A stretch of 64,000 nt of DNA from NCBI GenBank assembly GCA_035048495.1, contig JASUTR010000080.1:1-64000 (forward strand), in the 5' to 3' direction. The notes under the pieces are model-generated. The model made no database searches. It saw nothing but the letters and a program-made list of their open reading frames with translations, and was not told where the DNA came from. Source of the DNA: Euptelea pleiosperma (Eukaryota > Streptophyta > Magnoliopsida > Ranunculales > Eupteleaceae). This document shows positions 35,530 through 48,629 of the stretch, piece by piece (position 1 is the first letter of the stretch; the number at the start of each line of letters is the position of its first letter). Position numbers and translations under genes: made by a program.

Positions 35530-38500
35530 ATGGAGCTAACTTGTTTCGACTGTCACGAATCTAATTCCAACACTTCAAATGTGTTGAAACAATAGTAATG
35601 GAAGAGTTTGAGTCCAATTACGAGGTCCGGTTGCAAAAAAGTCACAAGTTATAGGCTTCGGAATATAAAATACAAACTGAGTCCAATTAAAGACATTGAC
35701 GCACGGATGGAGCTAACTTGTTTCGACTGGCACGAATCTTATTCCCACACTTCAAATGTGTTGGAACAATACTAGTGGAAGAGTTTGAGTCGAACTACGA
35801 GGTCCGGTTGCGATAAAGTCACAAGTTATAGGCTTCGGAATGTAACACACAAACTGAGTCCAATTTGAGACGTTGACGCACGGATGGAGCTAACTTGTTT
35901 CGACTGTCAGGAATCTTATTCCAACACTTCAAATGTGTTGGAACAATAGTAGTGGAAGAGTTTGAGTCCAATTACGAGGTCCGGTTGCGATAGAGTCACA
36001 AGTTATAGGCTTCGGAATGTAACACACAAACTGAGTCCAATTTGAGACGTTGACGCACGGATGGAGCTAACATGTTTCGACTGTGCTGAATCTTGTTCCA
36101 ACACTTCAAATGTGTTGAAACAATAGTAATGGAAGAGTTTGAGTCCAATTACAAGGTCCGGTTGAGAAAAAGTCACAAGTTATAGGCTTCGGAATGTAAC
36201 ACACAAACTGAGTCCAATTAAAGACATTGACGCACGGATGGAGCTAACTTGTTTCGACTGTTCCGAATCTTGTTCCAACACTTCAAATGTGTTGAAACAA
36301 TAGTAATGGAAGAGTTTGAGTCCAATTACGAGGTCCGGTTGAGAAAAAGTCACAAGTTATAGGCTTCGGAATGTAACACACAAACTGAGTCCAATTAAAG
36401 ACATTGACGCACGGATGGAGCTACCTTGTTTCGACTGTCACGAATCTAATTCCAACACTTCCAATGTGTTGAAACAATAATAATGGAAGAGTTTGAGTCC
36501 AATTACGAGGTCCGGTTGCGAAAAAGTCACAAGTTATAGGCTTCGGAATGTAAGACACAAACCGAGTCCAGTTTGAGACGTTGACGCACTGATGGAGCTA
36601 ACTTGTTTCGACTATTTCGAATCTTGTTCCAACACTTCAAATGTATTGAAACAATAGTAATGGAAGAGTTTAAGTCCAATTGCGAGGTCCGGTTGCGAAA
36701 AAGTCACAAGTTATAGGCTTCGGAATGTAACACACAAACTGAGTCCAATTAAAGACATTGACGCACGGATGGAGCTAACTTGTTTCGACTGTCACGAATC
36801 TAATTCCAACACTTCCAATGTGTTGAAACAATAATAATGGAAGAGTTTGAGTCCAATTACGAGGTCCGGTTGCGAAAAAGTCACAAGTTATAGGCTTCGG
36901 AATGTAAGACACAAACCGAGTCCAATTTGAGACGTTGACGCACTGATGGAGCTAACTTGTTTCGACTATTTCGAATCTTGTTCCAACACTTCAAATGTGT
37001 TGAAACAATAGTAAAGGAAGAGTTTGATTCCAATTGCGATGTCCGGTTGCGAAAAAGTCACAAGTTATTGGCTTCTGAATGTAACACACAAACTGAGTCC
37101 AATTAAAGACATTGACGCACGGATGGAGCTAACTTGTTTCGACTGGCACGAATCTTATTCCCACACTTCAAATGTGTTGGAACAATAGTAGTGGAAGAGT
37201 TTGAGTCCAACTACGAGGTCCGCTTGCGATAAAGTCACAAGTTATAGGCTTCGGAATGTAACACACAAACTGAGTCCAATTAAAGACATTGACGCACGGA
37301 TGGAGCTAACTTGTGTCGACTGTCACGAATCTTATTCCAACACTTCAAATGTGTTGAGACAATAGTAATGGAAGAGTTTGAGTCCAATTACGAGGTCCGG
37401 TTGCAAAAAAGTCACAAGTTATAGGCTTCGGAATATAAAATACAAACTGAGTCCAATTAAAGACATTGACGCACGGATGGAGCTAACTTGTTTCGACTGG
37501 CACGAATCTTATTCCCACACTTCAAATGTGTTGGAACAATAGTAGTGGAGGAGTTTGAGTCCAACTACGAGGTCCGGTTGCGATAAAGTCACAAGTTATA
37601 GGCTTCGGAATGTAACACACAAACTGAGTCCAATTTGAGACGTCGACGCACGGATGGAGCTAACTTGTTTCGACTGTCAGGAATCTTATTCCAACACTTC
37701 AAATGTGTTGAAACAATAGTAATGGAAGAGTTTGAGTCCAATTACGAGGTCCGGTTGCGAAAAAGTCACAAGTTATAGGCTTCGGAATGTAAGACACAAA
37801 CTGAGTCAAATTTAAGACGTTGATGCACGGATGGAGCTAACTTGTTTCGACTGTCACCAATCTTTTCACAACACTTCAAATGTTTTTGGAACAATAGTAT
37901 TGCAAGAGTTTGAGTCCAATTACGAGGTCCGGTTGCAAAAATGTCACAAGTTATAGGCTACGGAATGTAACCCTCGAACTGAGTCCAATTAAAGACATTG
38001 ACGCACGGATGGAGCTAACTTGTTTCGACTGTTCCGAATCTTGTTCCAACACTTCAAATGTGTTGAAACAATAGTAATGGAAGAGTTTGAGTCCAATTAC
38101 GAGGTCCGGTTGAGAAAAAGTCACAAGTTATAGGCTTCGGAATGTAACACACAAACTGAGTCCAATTAAAGACATTGACGCACGGATGGAGCTAACTTGT
38201 GTCGACTGTCACGAATCTTATTCCAACACTTCAAATGTGTTGAGACAATAGTAATGGAAGAGTTTGAGTCCAATTACGAGGTCCGGTTGCAAAAAAGTCA
38301 CAAGTTATAGGCTTCGGAATAGAAAATACAAACTGAGTCCAATTAAAGACATTGACGCACGGATGGAGCTAACTTGTTTCGACTGGCACGAATCTTATTC
38401 CCACACTTCAAATGTGTTGGAACAATAGTAGTGGAAGAGTTTGAGTCCAACTACGAGGTCCGGTTGCGATAAAGTCACAAGTTATAGGCTTCGGAATGTA

Positions 38501-39423
38501 ACACACAAACTGAGTCCAATTTGAGACGTTGACGCACGGATGGAGCTAACTTGTTTCGACTGTCAGGAATCTTATTCCAACACTTCAAATGTGTTGAAAC
38601 AATAGTAATGGAAGAGTTTGAGTCCAATTACGAGGTCCGGTTGCGAAAAAGTCACAAGTTATAGGCTTCGGAATGTAAGACACAAACTGAGTCAAATTTA
38701 AGACGTTGATGCACGGATGGAGCTAACTTGTTTCGACTGTCTCCAATCTTTTCCCAACACTTCAAATGTTTTGGAACAATAGTATTGCAAGAGTTTGAGT
38801 CCAATTACGAGGTCCGGTTGCAAAAATGTCACAAGTTATAGGCTACGGAATGTAACCCTCAAACTGAGTCCAATTAAAGACATTGACGCACGGATGGAGC
38901 TAACTTGTTTCGACTGTTCCGAATCTTGTTCCAACACTTTAAGTGTGTTGAAACAATAGTAATGGAAGAGTTTGAGTCCAATTACGAGGTCCGGTTGCGA
39001 TAAAGTCACAAGTTATAGGCTTCGGAATGTAACACACAAACTGAGTCCAATTTGAGACGTTGACGCACGGATTGAGCTAACATGTTTCGACTGTACTGAA
39101 TCTTGTTCCAACATTTCAAATGTGTTGAAACAATAGTAATGGAAGAGTTTGAGTCCAATTACGAGGTCCGGTTGAGAAAAAGTCACAAGTTATAGGCTTC
39201 GGAATGTAACACACAAACTGAGTCCAATTAAAGACATTGACGCACGGATGGAGCTAACTTGTTTCGACCGTTCCGAATCTTGTTCCAACACTTCAAATGT
39301 GTTGAAACAATAGTAATGGAAGAGTTTGAGTCCAATTACGAGGTCCGGTTGAGAAAAAGTCACAAGTTATAGGCTTCGGAATGTAACACACAAACTGAGT
39401 CCAATTAAAGACATTGACGCACA
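35530..39423 (+). repeat. ~22-monomer higher-order repeat, later full copy
   Basis: It repeats the order of 29496-33390, including the private changes gagacgtcgacgc (31447, 37642), aatagaaaatac (about 32124, 38319) and cacaacacttc (about 31672, 37867). Confidence 0.78.
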
Positions 39424-42400
39424 GATGGAGCTAACTTGTTTCGACTGTTCCGAATCTTGTTCCAACACTTCAAATGTGTTGAAACAATAGTAATGGAAGA
39501 GTTTGAGTCCAATTACGAGGTCCGGTTGAGAAAAAGTCACAAGTTATAGGCTTCGGAATGTAACACACAAACTGAGTCCAATTAAAGACATTGACGCACG
39601 GATGGAGCTAACTTGTTTCGACTGTTCCGAATCTTGTTCCAACACTTCAAATGTGTTGAAACAATAGTAATGGAAGAGTTTGAGTCCAATTACGAGGTCC
39701 GGTTGAGAAAAAGTCACAAGTTATAGGCTTCGGAATGTAACACACAAACTGAGTCCAATTAAAGACATTGACGCACGGATGGAGCTAACTTGTTTCGACT
39801 GTCACGAATCTAATTCCAACACTTCCAATGTGTTGAAACAATAATAATGGAAGAGTTTGAGTCCAATTACGAGGTCCGGTTGCGAAAAAGTCACAAGTTA
39901 TAGGCTTCGGAATGTAAGACACAAACCGAGTCCAGTTTGAGACGTTGACGCACTGATGGAGCTAACTTGTTTCGACTATTTCGAATCTTGTTCCAACACT
40001 TCAAATGTATTGAAACAATAGTAATGGAAGAGTTTAAGTCCAATTGCGAGGTCCGGTTGCGAAAAAGTCACAAGTTATAGGCTTCGGAATGTAACACACA
40101 AACTGAGTCCAATTAAAGACATTGACGCACGGATGGAGCTAACTTGTTTCGACTGTCACGAATCTAATTCCAACACTTCCAATGTGTTGAAACAATAATA
40201 ATGGAAGAGTTTGAGTCCAATTACGAGGTCCGGTTGCGAAAAAGTCACAAGTTATAGGCTTCGGAATGTAAGACACAAACCGAGTCCAATTTGAGACGTT
40301 GACGCACTGATGGAGCTAACTTGTTTCGACTATTTCGAATCTTGTTCCAACACTTCAAATGTGTTGAAACAATAGTAATGGAAGAGTTTGATTCCAATTG
40401 CGATGTCCGGTTGCGAAAAAGTCACAAGTTATTGGCTTCGGAATGTAACACACAAACTGAGTCCAATTAAAGACATTGACGCACGGATGGAGCTAACTTG
40501 TTTCGACTGGCACGAATCTTATTCCCACACTTCAAATGTGTTGGAACAATAGTAGTGGAAGAGTTTGAGTCCAACTACGAGGTCCGCTTGCGATAAAGTC
40601 ACAAGTTATAGGCTTCGGAATGTAACACACAAACTGAGTCCAATTAAAGACATTGACGCACGGATGGAGCTAACTTGTGTCGACTGTCACGAATCTTATT
40701 CCAACACTTCAAATGTGTTGAGACAATAGTAATGGAAGAGTTTGAGTCCAATTACGAGGTCCGGTTGCAAAAAAGTCACAAGTTATAGGCTTCGGAATAT
40801 AAAATACAAACTGAGTCCAATTAAAGACATTGACGCACGGATGGAGCTAACTTGTTTCGACTGGCACGAATCTTATTCCCACACTTCAAATGTGTTGGAA
40901 CAATAGTAGTGGAGGAGTTTGAGTCCAACTACGAGGTCCGGTTGCGATAAAGTCACAAGTTATAGGCTTCGGAATGTAACACACAAACTGAGTCCAATTT
41001 GAGACGTCGACGCACGGATGGAGCTAACTTGTTTCGACTGTCAGGAATCTTATTCCAACACTTCAAATGTGTTGAAACAATAGTAATGGAAGAGTTTGAG
41101 TCCAATTACGAGGTCCGGTTGCGAAAAAGTCACAAGTTATAGGCTTCGGAATGTAAGACACAAACTGAGTCAAATTTAAGACGTTGATGCACGGATGGAG
41201 CTAACTTGTTTCGACTGTCACCAATCTTTTCACAACACTTCAAATGTTTTTGGAACAATAGTATTGCAAGAGTTTGAGTCCAATTACGAGGTCCGGTTGC
41301 AAAAATGTCACAAGTTATAGGCTACGGAATGTAACCCTCGAACTGAGTCCAATTAAAGACATTGACGCACGGATGGAGCTAACTTGTTTCGACTGTTCCG
41401 AATCTTGTTCCAACACTTCAAATGTGTTGAAACAATAGTAATGGAAGAGTTTGAGTCCAATTACGAGGTCCGGTTGAGAAAAAGTCACAAGTTATAGGCT
41501 TCGGAATGTAACACACAAACTGAGTCCAATTAAAGACATTGACGCACGGATGGAGCTAACTTGTGTCGACTGTCACGAATCTTATTCCAACACTTCAAAT
41601 GTGTTGAGACAATAGTAATGGAAGAGTTTGAGTCCAATTACGAGGTCCGGTTGCAAAAAAGTCACAAGTTATAGGCTTCGGAATAGAAAATACAAACTGA
41701 GTCCAATTAAAGACATTGACGCACGGATGGAGCTAACTTGTTTCGACTGGCACGAATCTTATTCCCACACTTCAAATGTGTTGGAACAATAGTAGTGGAA
41801 GAGTTTGAGTCCAATTACGAGGTCCGGTTGCGATAAAGTCACAAGTTATAGGCTTCGGAATGTAACACACAAACTGAGTCCAATTTGAGACGTTGACGCA
41901 CGGATGGAGCTAACTTGTTTCGACTGTCAGGAATCTTATTCCAACACTTCAAATGTGTTGAAACAATAGTAATGGAAGAGTTTGAGTCCAATTACGAGGT
42001 CCGGTTGCGAAAAAGTCACAAGTTATATGCTTCGGAATGTAAGACACAAACTGAGTCAAATTTAAGACGTTGATGCACGGATGGAGCTAACTTGTTTCGA
42101 CTGTCTCCAATCTTTTCCCAACACTTCAAATGTTTTGGAACAATAGTATTGCAAGAGTTTGAGTCCAATTACGAGGTCCGGTTGCAAAAATGTCACAAGT
42201 TATAGGCTACGGAATGTAACCCTCAAACTGAGTCCAATTAAAGACATTGACGCACGGATGGAGCTAACTTGTTTCGACTGTTCCGAATCTTGTTCCAACA
42301 CTTCAAGTGTGTTGAAACAATAGTAATGGAAGAGTTTGAGTCCAATTACGAGGTCCGGTTGCGATAAAGTCACAAGTTATAGGCTTCGGAATGTAACACA

Positions 42401-42788
42401 CAAACTGAGTCCAATTTGAGACGTTGACGCACGGATTGAGCTAACATGTTTCGACTGTACTGAATCTTGTTCCAACATTTCAAATGTGTTGAAACAATAG
42501 TAATGGAAGAGTTTGAGTCCAATTACGAGGTCCGGTTGAGAAAAAGTCACAAGTTATAGGCTTCGGAATGTAACACACAAACTGAGTCCAATTAAAGACA
42601 TTGACACACGGATGGAGCTAACTTGTTTCGACCGTTCCGAATCTTGTTCCAACACTTCAAATGTGTTGAAACAATAGTAATGGAAGAGTTTGAGTCCAAT
42701 TACGAGGTCCGGTTGAGAAAAAGTCACAAGTTATAGGCTTCGGAATGTAACACACAAACTGAGTCCAATTAAAGACATTGACGCACAG
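39424..42788 (+). repeat. Partial HOR copy of 19 monomers
   Basis: Monomers 39956-42780 repeat 36592-39415 at a shift of about 3,364 bp (19 x 177). Shared private changes are gagacgtcgacgc (41005), aatagaaaatac (about 41683), ctgtctccaatc (about 38738, 42101) and caagtgtg or taagtgtg (38940, 42304). The unit is shorter than 22 because the actagtgg and gtgctgaatc monomers are missing. Confidence 0.78.
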
Positions 42789-44735
42789 ATGGAGCTAACT
42801 TGTTTCGACTGTTCCGAATCTTGTTCCAACACTTCAAATGTGTTGAAACAATAGTAATGGAAGAGTTTGAGTCCAATTACGAGGTCCGGTTGAGAAAAAG
42901 TCACAAGTTATAGGCTTCGGAATGTAACACACAAACTGAGTCCAATTAAAGACATTGACGCACGGATGGAGCTAACTTGTTTCGACTGTCACGAATCTAA
43001 TTCCAACACTTCCAATGTGTTGAAACAATAATAATGGAAGAGTTTGAGTCCAATTACGAGGTCCGGTTGAGAAAAAGTCACAAGTTATAGGCTTCGGAAT
43101 GTAACACACAAACTGAGTCCAATTAAAGACATTGACGCACGGATGGAGCTAACTTGTTTCGACTGTCACGAATCTAATTCCAACACTTCAAATGTGTTGA
43201 AACAATAGTAATGGAAGAGTTTGAGTCCAATTACGAGGTCCGGTTGCGAAAACGTCACAAGTTATAGGCTTCGGAATGTAAGACACAAACTGAGTCAAAT
43301 TTAAGACGTTGATGCACGGATGGAGCTAACTTGTTTCGACTGTCATCAATCTTTTCCCAACACTTCAAATATTTTGAAACAATAGTATTGCAAGAGTTTG
43401 AGTCCAATTACGAGGTCCGGTTGCAAAAATGTCACAAGTTATAGGCTACGGAATGTAACCCTCAAACTGAGTCCAATTAAAGACATTGACGCACGGATGG
43501 AGCTAACTTGTTTCGACTGTCACGAATCTTATTCCCACACTTCAAATGTGTTAAAACAATAGTAATGGAAGAGTTTGAGTCCAATTACGAGGTCCGGTTG
43601 AGAAAAAGTCACAAGTTATAGGCTTCGGAATGTAACACACAAACTGAGTCCAATTAAAGACATTGACGCACGGATGGAGCTAACTTGTTTCGACTGTTCC
43701 GAATCTTGTTCCAACACTTCCAATGTCTTGAAACAATAGTAATGGAAGAGTTTGAGTCCAATTACGAGGTCCGGTTGAGAAAAAGCCACAAGTTATATGC
43801 TTCGGAATGTAACCCACAAACTGAGTCCAATTAAAGACATTGACGCACGGATGGAGCTAACTTGTATCGACTGTCACGAATCTAATTCCAACACTTCCAA
43901 TGTGTTGAAACAATAATAATGGAAGAGTTTGAGTCCAATTACGAGGTCCGGTTGCGAAAAAGTCACAAGTTATAGGCTTCGGAATGTAAGACACAAACCG
44001 AGTCCAGTTTGAGACGTTGACGCACTGATGGAGCTAACTTGTTTCGACTATTTCGAATCTTGTTCCAACACTTCAAATGTATTGAAACAATAGTAATGGA
44101 AGAGTTTAAGTCAAATTGCGAGGTCCGGTTGCGAAAAAGTCACAAGTTATAGGCTTCGGAATGTAACACACAAACTGAGTCCAATTAAAGACATTGACGC
44201 ACGGATGGAGCTAACTTGTTTCGACTGTCACGAATCTAATTCCAACACTTCAAATGTGTTGAAACAATAGTAATGGAAGAGTTTGAGTCCAATTACGAGG
44301 TCCGGTTGCGAAAACGTCACAAGTTATAGGCTTCGGAATGTAAGACACAAACTGAGTCAAATTTAAGACGTTGATGCACGGATGGAGCTAACTTGTTTCG
44401 ACTGTCAGGAATCTTATTCCAACACTTCAAATGTTTTGAAACAATAATAATGGAAGAGTTTGAGTCCAATTACGAGGTCCGGTTGCGAAAAAGTCACAAG
44501 TTATAGGCTTCGGAATGTAAGACACAAACCGAGTCCAAAATGAGACGTTGACGCACTGATGGAGCTAACTTGTTTCGACTATTTCGAATCTTGTTCCAAC
44601 ACTTCAAATGTATTGAAACAATAGTAATGGAAGAGTTTGAGTCCAATTGCGAGGTACGGTTGCGAAAAAGTCACAAGTTATTGGCTTCGGAATGTAACAC
44701 ACAAACTGAGTCCAATTAAAGACATTGACGCACAG
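42789..44735 (+). repeat. 11-monomer HOR, copy 1
   Basis: The unit begins with a monomer preceded by gacgcacag (instead of gacgcacgg) and contains aaaagccacaagttatatgc, gtcaaattgcg, gtccaaaatgag and gaggtacgg. Starts at 42789, 44736 and 46683 are exactly 1,947 bp apart (11 x 177). Confidence 0.92.
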
Positions 44736-46682
44736 ATGGAGCTAACTTGTTTCGACTGTTCCGAATCTTGTTCCAACACTTCAAATGTGTTGAAACAATA
44801 GTAATGGAAGAGTTTGAGTCCAATTACGAGGTCCGGTTGAGAAAAAGTCACAAGTTATAGGCTTCGGAATGTAACACACAAACTGAGTCCAATTAAAGAC
44901 ATTGACGCACGGATGGAGCTAACTTGTTTCGACTGTCACGAATCTAATTCCAACACTTCCAATGTGTTGAAACAATAATAATGGAAGAGTTTGAGTCCAA
45001 TTACGAGGTCCGGTTGAGAAAAAGTCACAAGTTATAGGCTTCGGAATGTAACACACAAACTGAGTCCAATTAAAGACATTGACGCACGGATGGAGCTAAC
45101 TTGTTTCGACTGTCACGAATCTAATTCCAACACTTCAAATGTGTTGAAACAATAGTAATGGAAGAGTTTGAGTCCAATTACGAGGTCCGGTTGCGAAAAC
45201 GTCACAAGTTATAGGCTTCGGAATGTAAGACACAAACTGAGTCAAATTTAAGACGTTGATGCACGGATGGAGCTAACTTGTTTCGACTGTCATCAATCTT
45301 TTCCCAACACTTCAAATATTTTGAAACAATAGTATTGCAAGAGTTTGAGTCCAATTACGAGGTCCGGTTGCAAAAATGTCACAAGTTATAGGCTACGGAA
45401 TGTAACCCTCAAACTGATTCCAATTAAAGACATTGACGCACGGATGGAGCTAACTTGTTTCGACTGTCACGAATCTTATTCCCACACTTCAAATGTGTTA
45501 AAACAATAGTAATGGAAGAGTTTGAGTCCAATTACGAGGTCCGGTTGAGAAAAAGTCACAAGTTATAGGCTTCGGAATGTAACACACAAACTGAGTCCAA
45601 TTAAAGACATTGACGCACGGATGGAGCTAACTTGTTTCGACTGTTCCGAATCTTGTTCCAACACTTCAAATGTCTTGAAACAATAGTAATGGAAGAGTTT
45701 GAGTCCAATTACGAGGTCCGGTTGAGAAAAAGCCACAAGTTATATGCTTCGGAATGTAACCCACAAACTGAGTCCAATTAAAGACATTGACGCACGGATG
45801 GAGCTAACTTGTATCGACTGTCACGAATCTAATTCCAACACTTCCAATGTGTTGAAACAATAATAATGGAAGAGTTTGAGTCCAATTACGAGGTCCGGTT
45901 GCGAAAAAGTCACAAGTTATAGGCTTCGGAATGTAAGACACAAACCGAGTCCAGTTTGAGACGTTGACGCACTGATGGAGCTAACTTGTTTCGACTATTT
46001 CGAATCTTGTTCCAACACTTCAAATGTATTGAAACAATAGTAATGGAAGAGTTTAAGTCAAATTGCGAGGTCCGGTTGCGAAAAAGTCACAAGTTATAGG
46101 CTTCGGAATGTAACACACAAACTGAGTCCAATTAAAGACATTGACGCACGGATGGAGCTAACTTGTTTCGACTGTCACGAATCTAATTCCAACACTTCAA
46201 ATGTGTTGAAACAATAGTAATGGAAGAGTTTGAGTCCAATTACGAGGTCCGGTTGCGAAAACGTCACAAGTTATAGGCTTCGGAATGTAAGACACAAACT
46301 GAGTCAAATTTAAGACGTTGATGCACGGATGGAGCTAACTTGTTTCGACTGTCAGGAATCTTATTCCAACACTTCAAATGTTTTGAAACAATAATAATGG
46401 AAGAGTTTGAGTCCAATTACGAGGTCCGGTTGCGAAAAAGTCACAAGTTATAGGCTTCGGAATGTAAGACACAAACCGAGTCCAAAATGAGACGTTGACG
46501 CACTGATGGAGCTAACTTGTTTCGACTATTTCGAATCTTGTTCCAACACTTCAAATGTATTGAAACAATAGTAATGGAAGAGTTTGAGTCCAATTGCGAG
46601 GTACGGTTGCGAAAAAGTCACAAGTTATTGGCTTCGGAATGTAACACACAAACTGAGTCCAATTAAAGACATTGACGCACAG
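44736..46682 (+). repeat. 11-monomer HOR, copy 2
   Basis: Identical in order and nearly identical in sequence to copy 1. A small difference is aaactgattcc near 45413 against aaactgagtcc in the neighbours. Confidence 0.92.
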
Positions 46683-48629
46683 ATGGAGCTAACTTGTTTC
46701 GACTGTTCCGAATCTTGTTCCAACACTTCAAATGTGTTGAAACAATAGTAATGGAAGAGTTTGAGTCCAATTACGAGGTCCGGTTGAGAAAAAGTCACAA
46801 GTTATAGGCTTCGGAATGTAACACACAAACTGAGTCCAATTAAAGACATTGACGCACGGATGGAGCTAACTTGTTTCGACTGTCACGAATCTAATTCCAA
46901 CACTTCCAATGTGTTGAAACAATAATAATGGAAGAGTTTGAGTCCAATTACGAGGTCCGGTTGAGAAAAAGTCACAAGTTATAGGCTTCGGAATGTAACA
47001 CACAAACTGAGTCCAATTAAAGACATTGACGCACGGATGGAGCTAACTTGTTTCGACTGTCACGAATCTAATTCCAACACTTCAAATGTGTTGAAACAAT
47101 AGTAATGGAAGAGTTTGAGTCCAATTACGAGGTCCGGTTGCGAAAACGTCACAAGTTATAGGCTTCGGAATGTAAGACACAAACTGAGTCAAATTTAAGA
47201 CGTTGATGCACGGATGGAGCTAACTTGTTTCGACTGTCATCAATCTTTTCCCAACACTTCAAATATTTTGAAACAATAGTATTGCAAGAGTTTGAGTCCA
47301 ATTACGAGGTCCGGTTGCAAAAATGTCACAAGTTATAGGCTACGGAATGTAACCCTCAAACTGAGTCCAATTAAAGACATTGACGCACGGATGGAGCTAA
47401 CTTGTTTCGACTGTCACGAATCTTATTCCCACACTTCAAATGTGTTAAAACAATAGTAATGGAAGAGTTTGAGTCCAATTACGAGGTCCGGTTGAGAAAA
47501 AGTCACAAGTTATAGGCTTCGGAATGTAACACACAAACTGAGTCCAATTAAAGACATTGACGCACGGATGGAGCTAACTTGTTTCGACTGTTCCGAATCT
47601 TGTTCCAACACTTCAAATGTCTTGAAACAATAGTAATGGAAGAGTTTGAGTCCAATTACGAGGTCCGGTTGAGAAAAAGCCACAAGTTATATGCTTCGGA
47701 ATGTAACCCACAAACTGAGTCCAATTAAAGACATTGACGCACGGATGGAGCTAACTTGTATCGACTGTCACGAATCTAATTCCAACACTTCCAATGTGTT
47801 GAAACAATAATAATGGAAGAGTTTGAGTCCAATTACGAGGTCCGGTTGCGAAAAAGTCACAAGTTATAGGCTTCGGAATGTAAGACACAAACCGAGTCCA
47901 GTTTGAGACGTTGACGCACTGATGGAGCTAACTTGTTTCGACTATTTCGAATCTTGTTCCAACACTTCAAATGTATTGAAACAATAGTAATGGAAGAGTT
48001 TAAGTCAAATTGCGAGGTCCGGTTGCGAAAAAGTCACAAGTTATAGGCTTCGGAATGTAACACACAAACTGAGTCCAATTAAAGACATTGACGCACGGAT
48101 GGAGCTAACTTGTTTCGACTGTCACGAATCTAATTCCAACACTTCAAATGTGTTGAAACAATAGTAATGGAAGAGTTTGAGTCCAATTACGAGGTCCGGT
48201 TGCGAAAACGTCACAAGTTATAGGCTTCGGAATGTAAGACACAAACTGAGTCAAATTTAAGACGTTGATGCACGGATGGAGCTAACTTGTTTCGACTGTC
48301 AGGAATCTTATTCCAACACTTCAAATGTTTTGAAACAATAATAATGGAAGAGTTTGAGTCCAATTACGAGGTCCGGTTGCGAAAAAGTCACAAGTTATAG
48401 GCTTCGGAATGTAAGACACAAACCGAGTCCAAAATGAGACGTTGACGCACTGATGGAGCTAACTTGTTTCGACTATTTCGAATCTTGTTCCAACACTTCA
48501 AATGTGTTGAAACAATAGTAATGGAAGAGTTTGAGTCCAATTGCGAGGTACGGTTGCGAAAAAGTCACAAGTTATTGGCTTCGGAATGTAACACACAAAC
48601 TGAGTCCAATTAAAGACATTGACGCACGG
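46683..48629 (+). repeat. 11-monomer HOR, copy 3
   Basis: Third tandem 1,947 bp copy. It differs near 48510, where it has aaatgtgttg instead of the aaatgtattg of copies 1 and 2. The next monomer (48630) switches to the variant that precedes the LINE in the left block. Confidence 0.92.
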
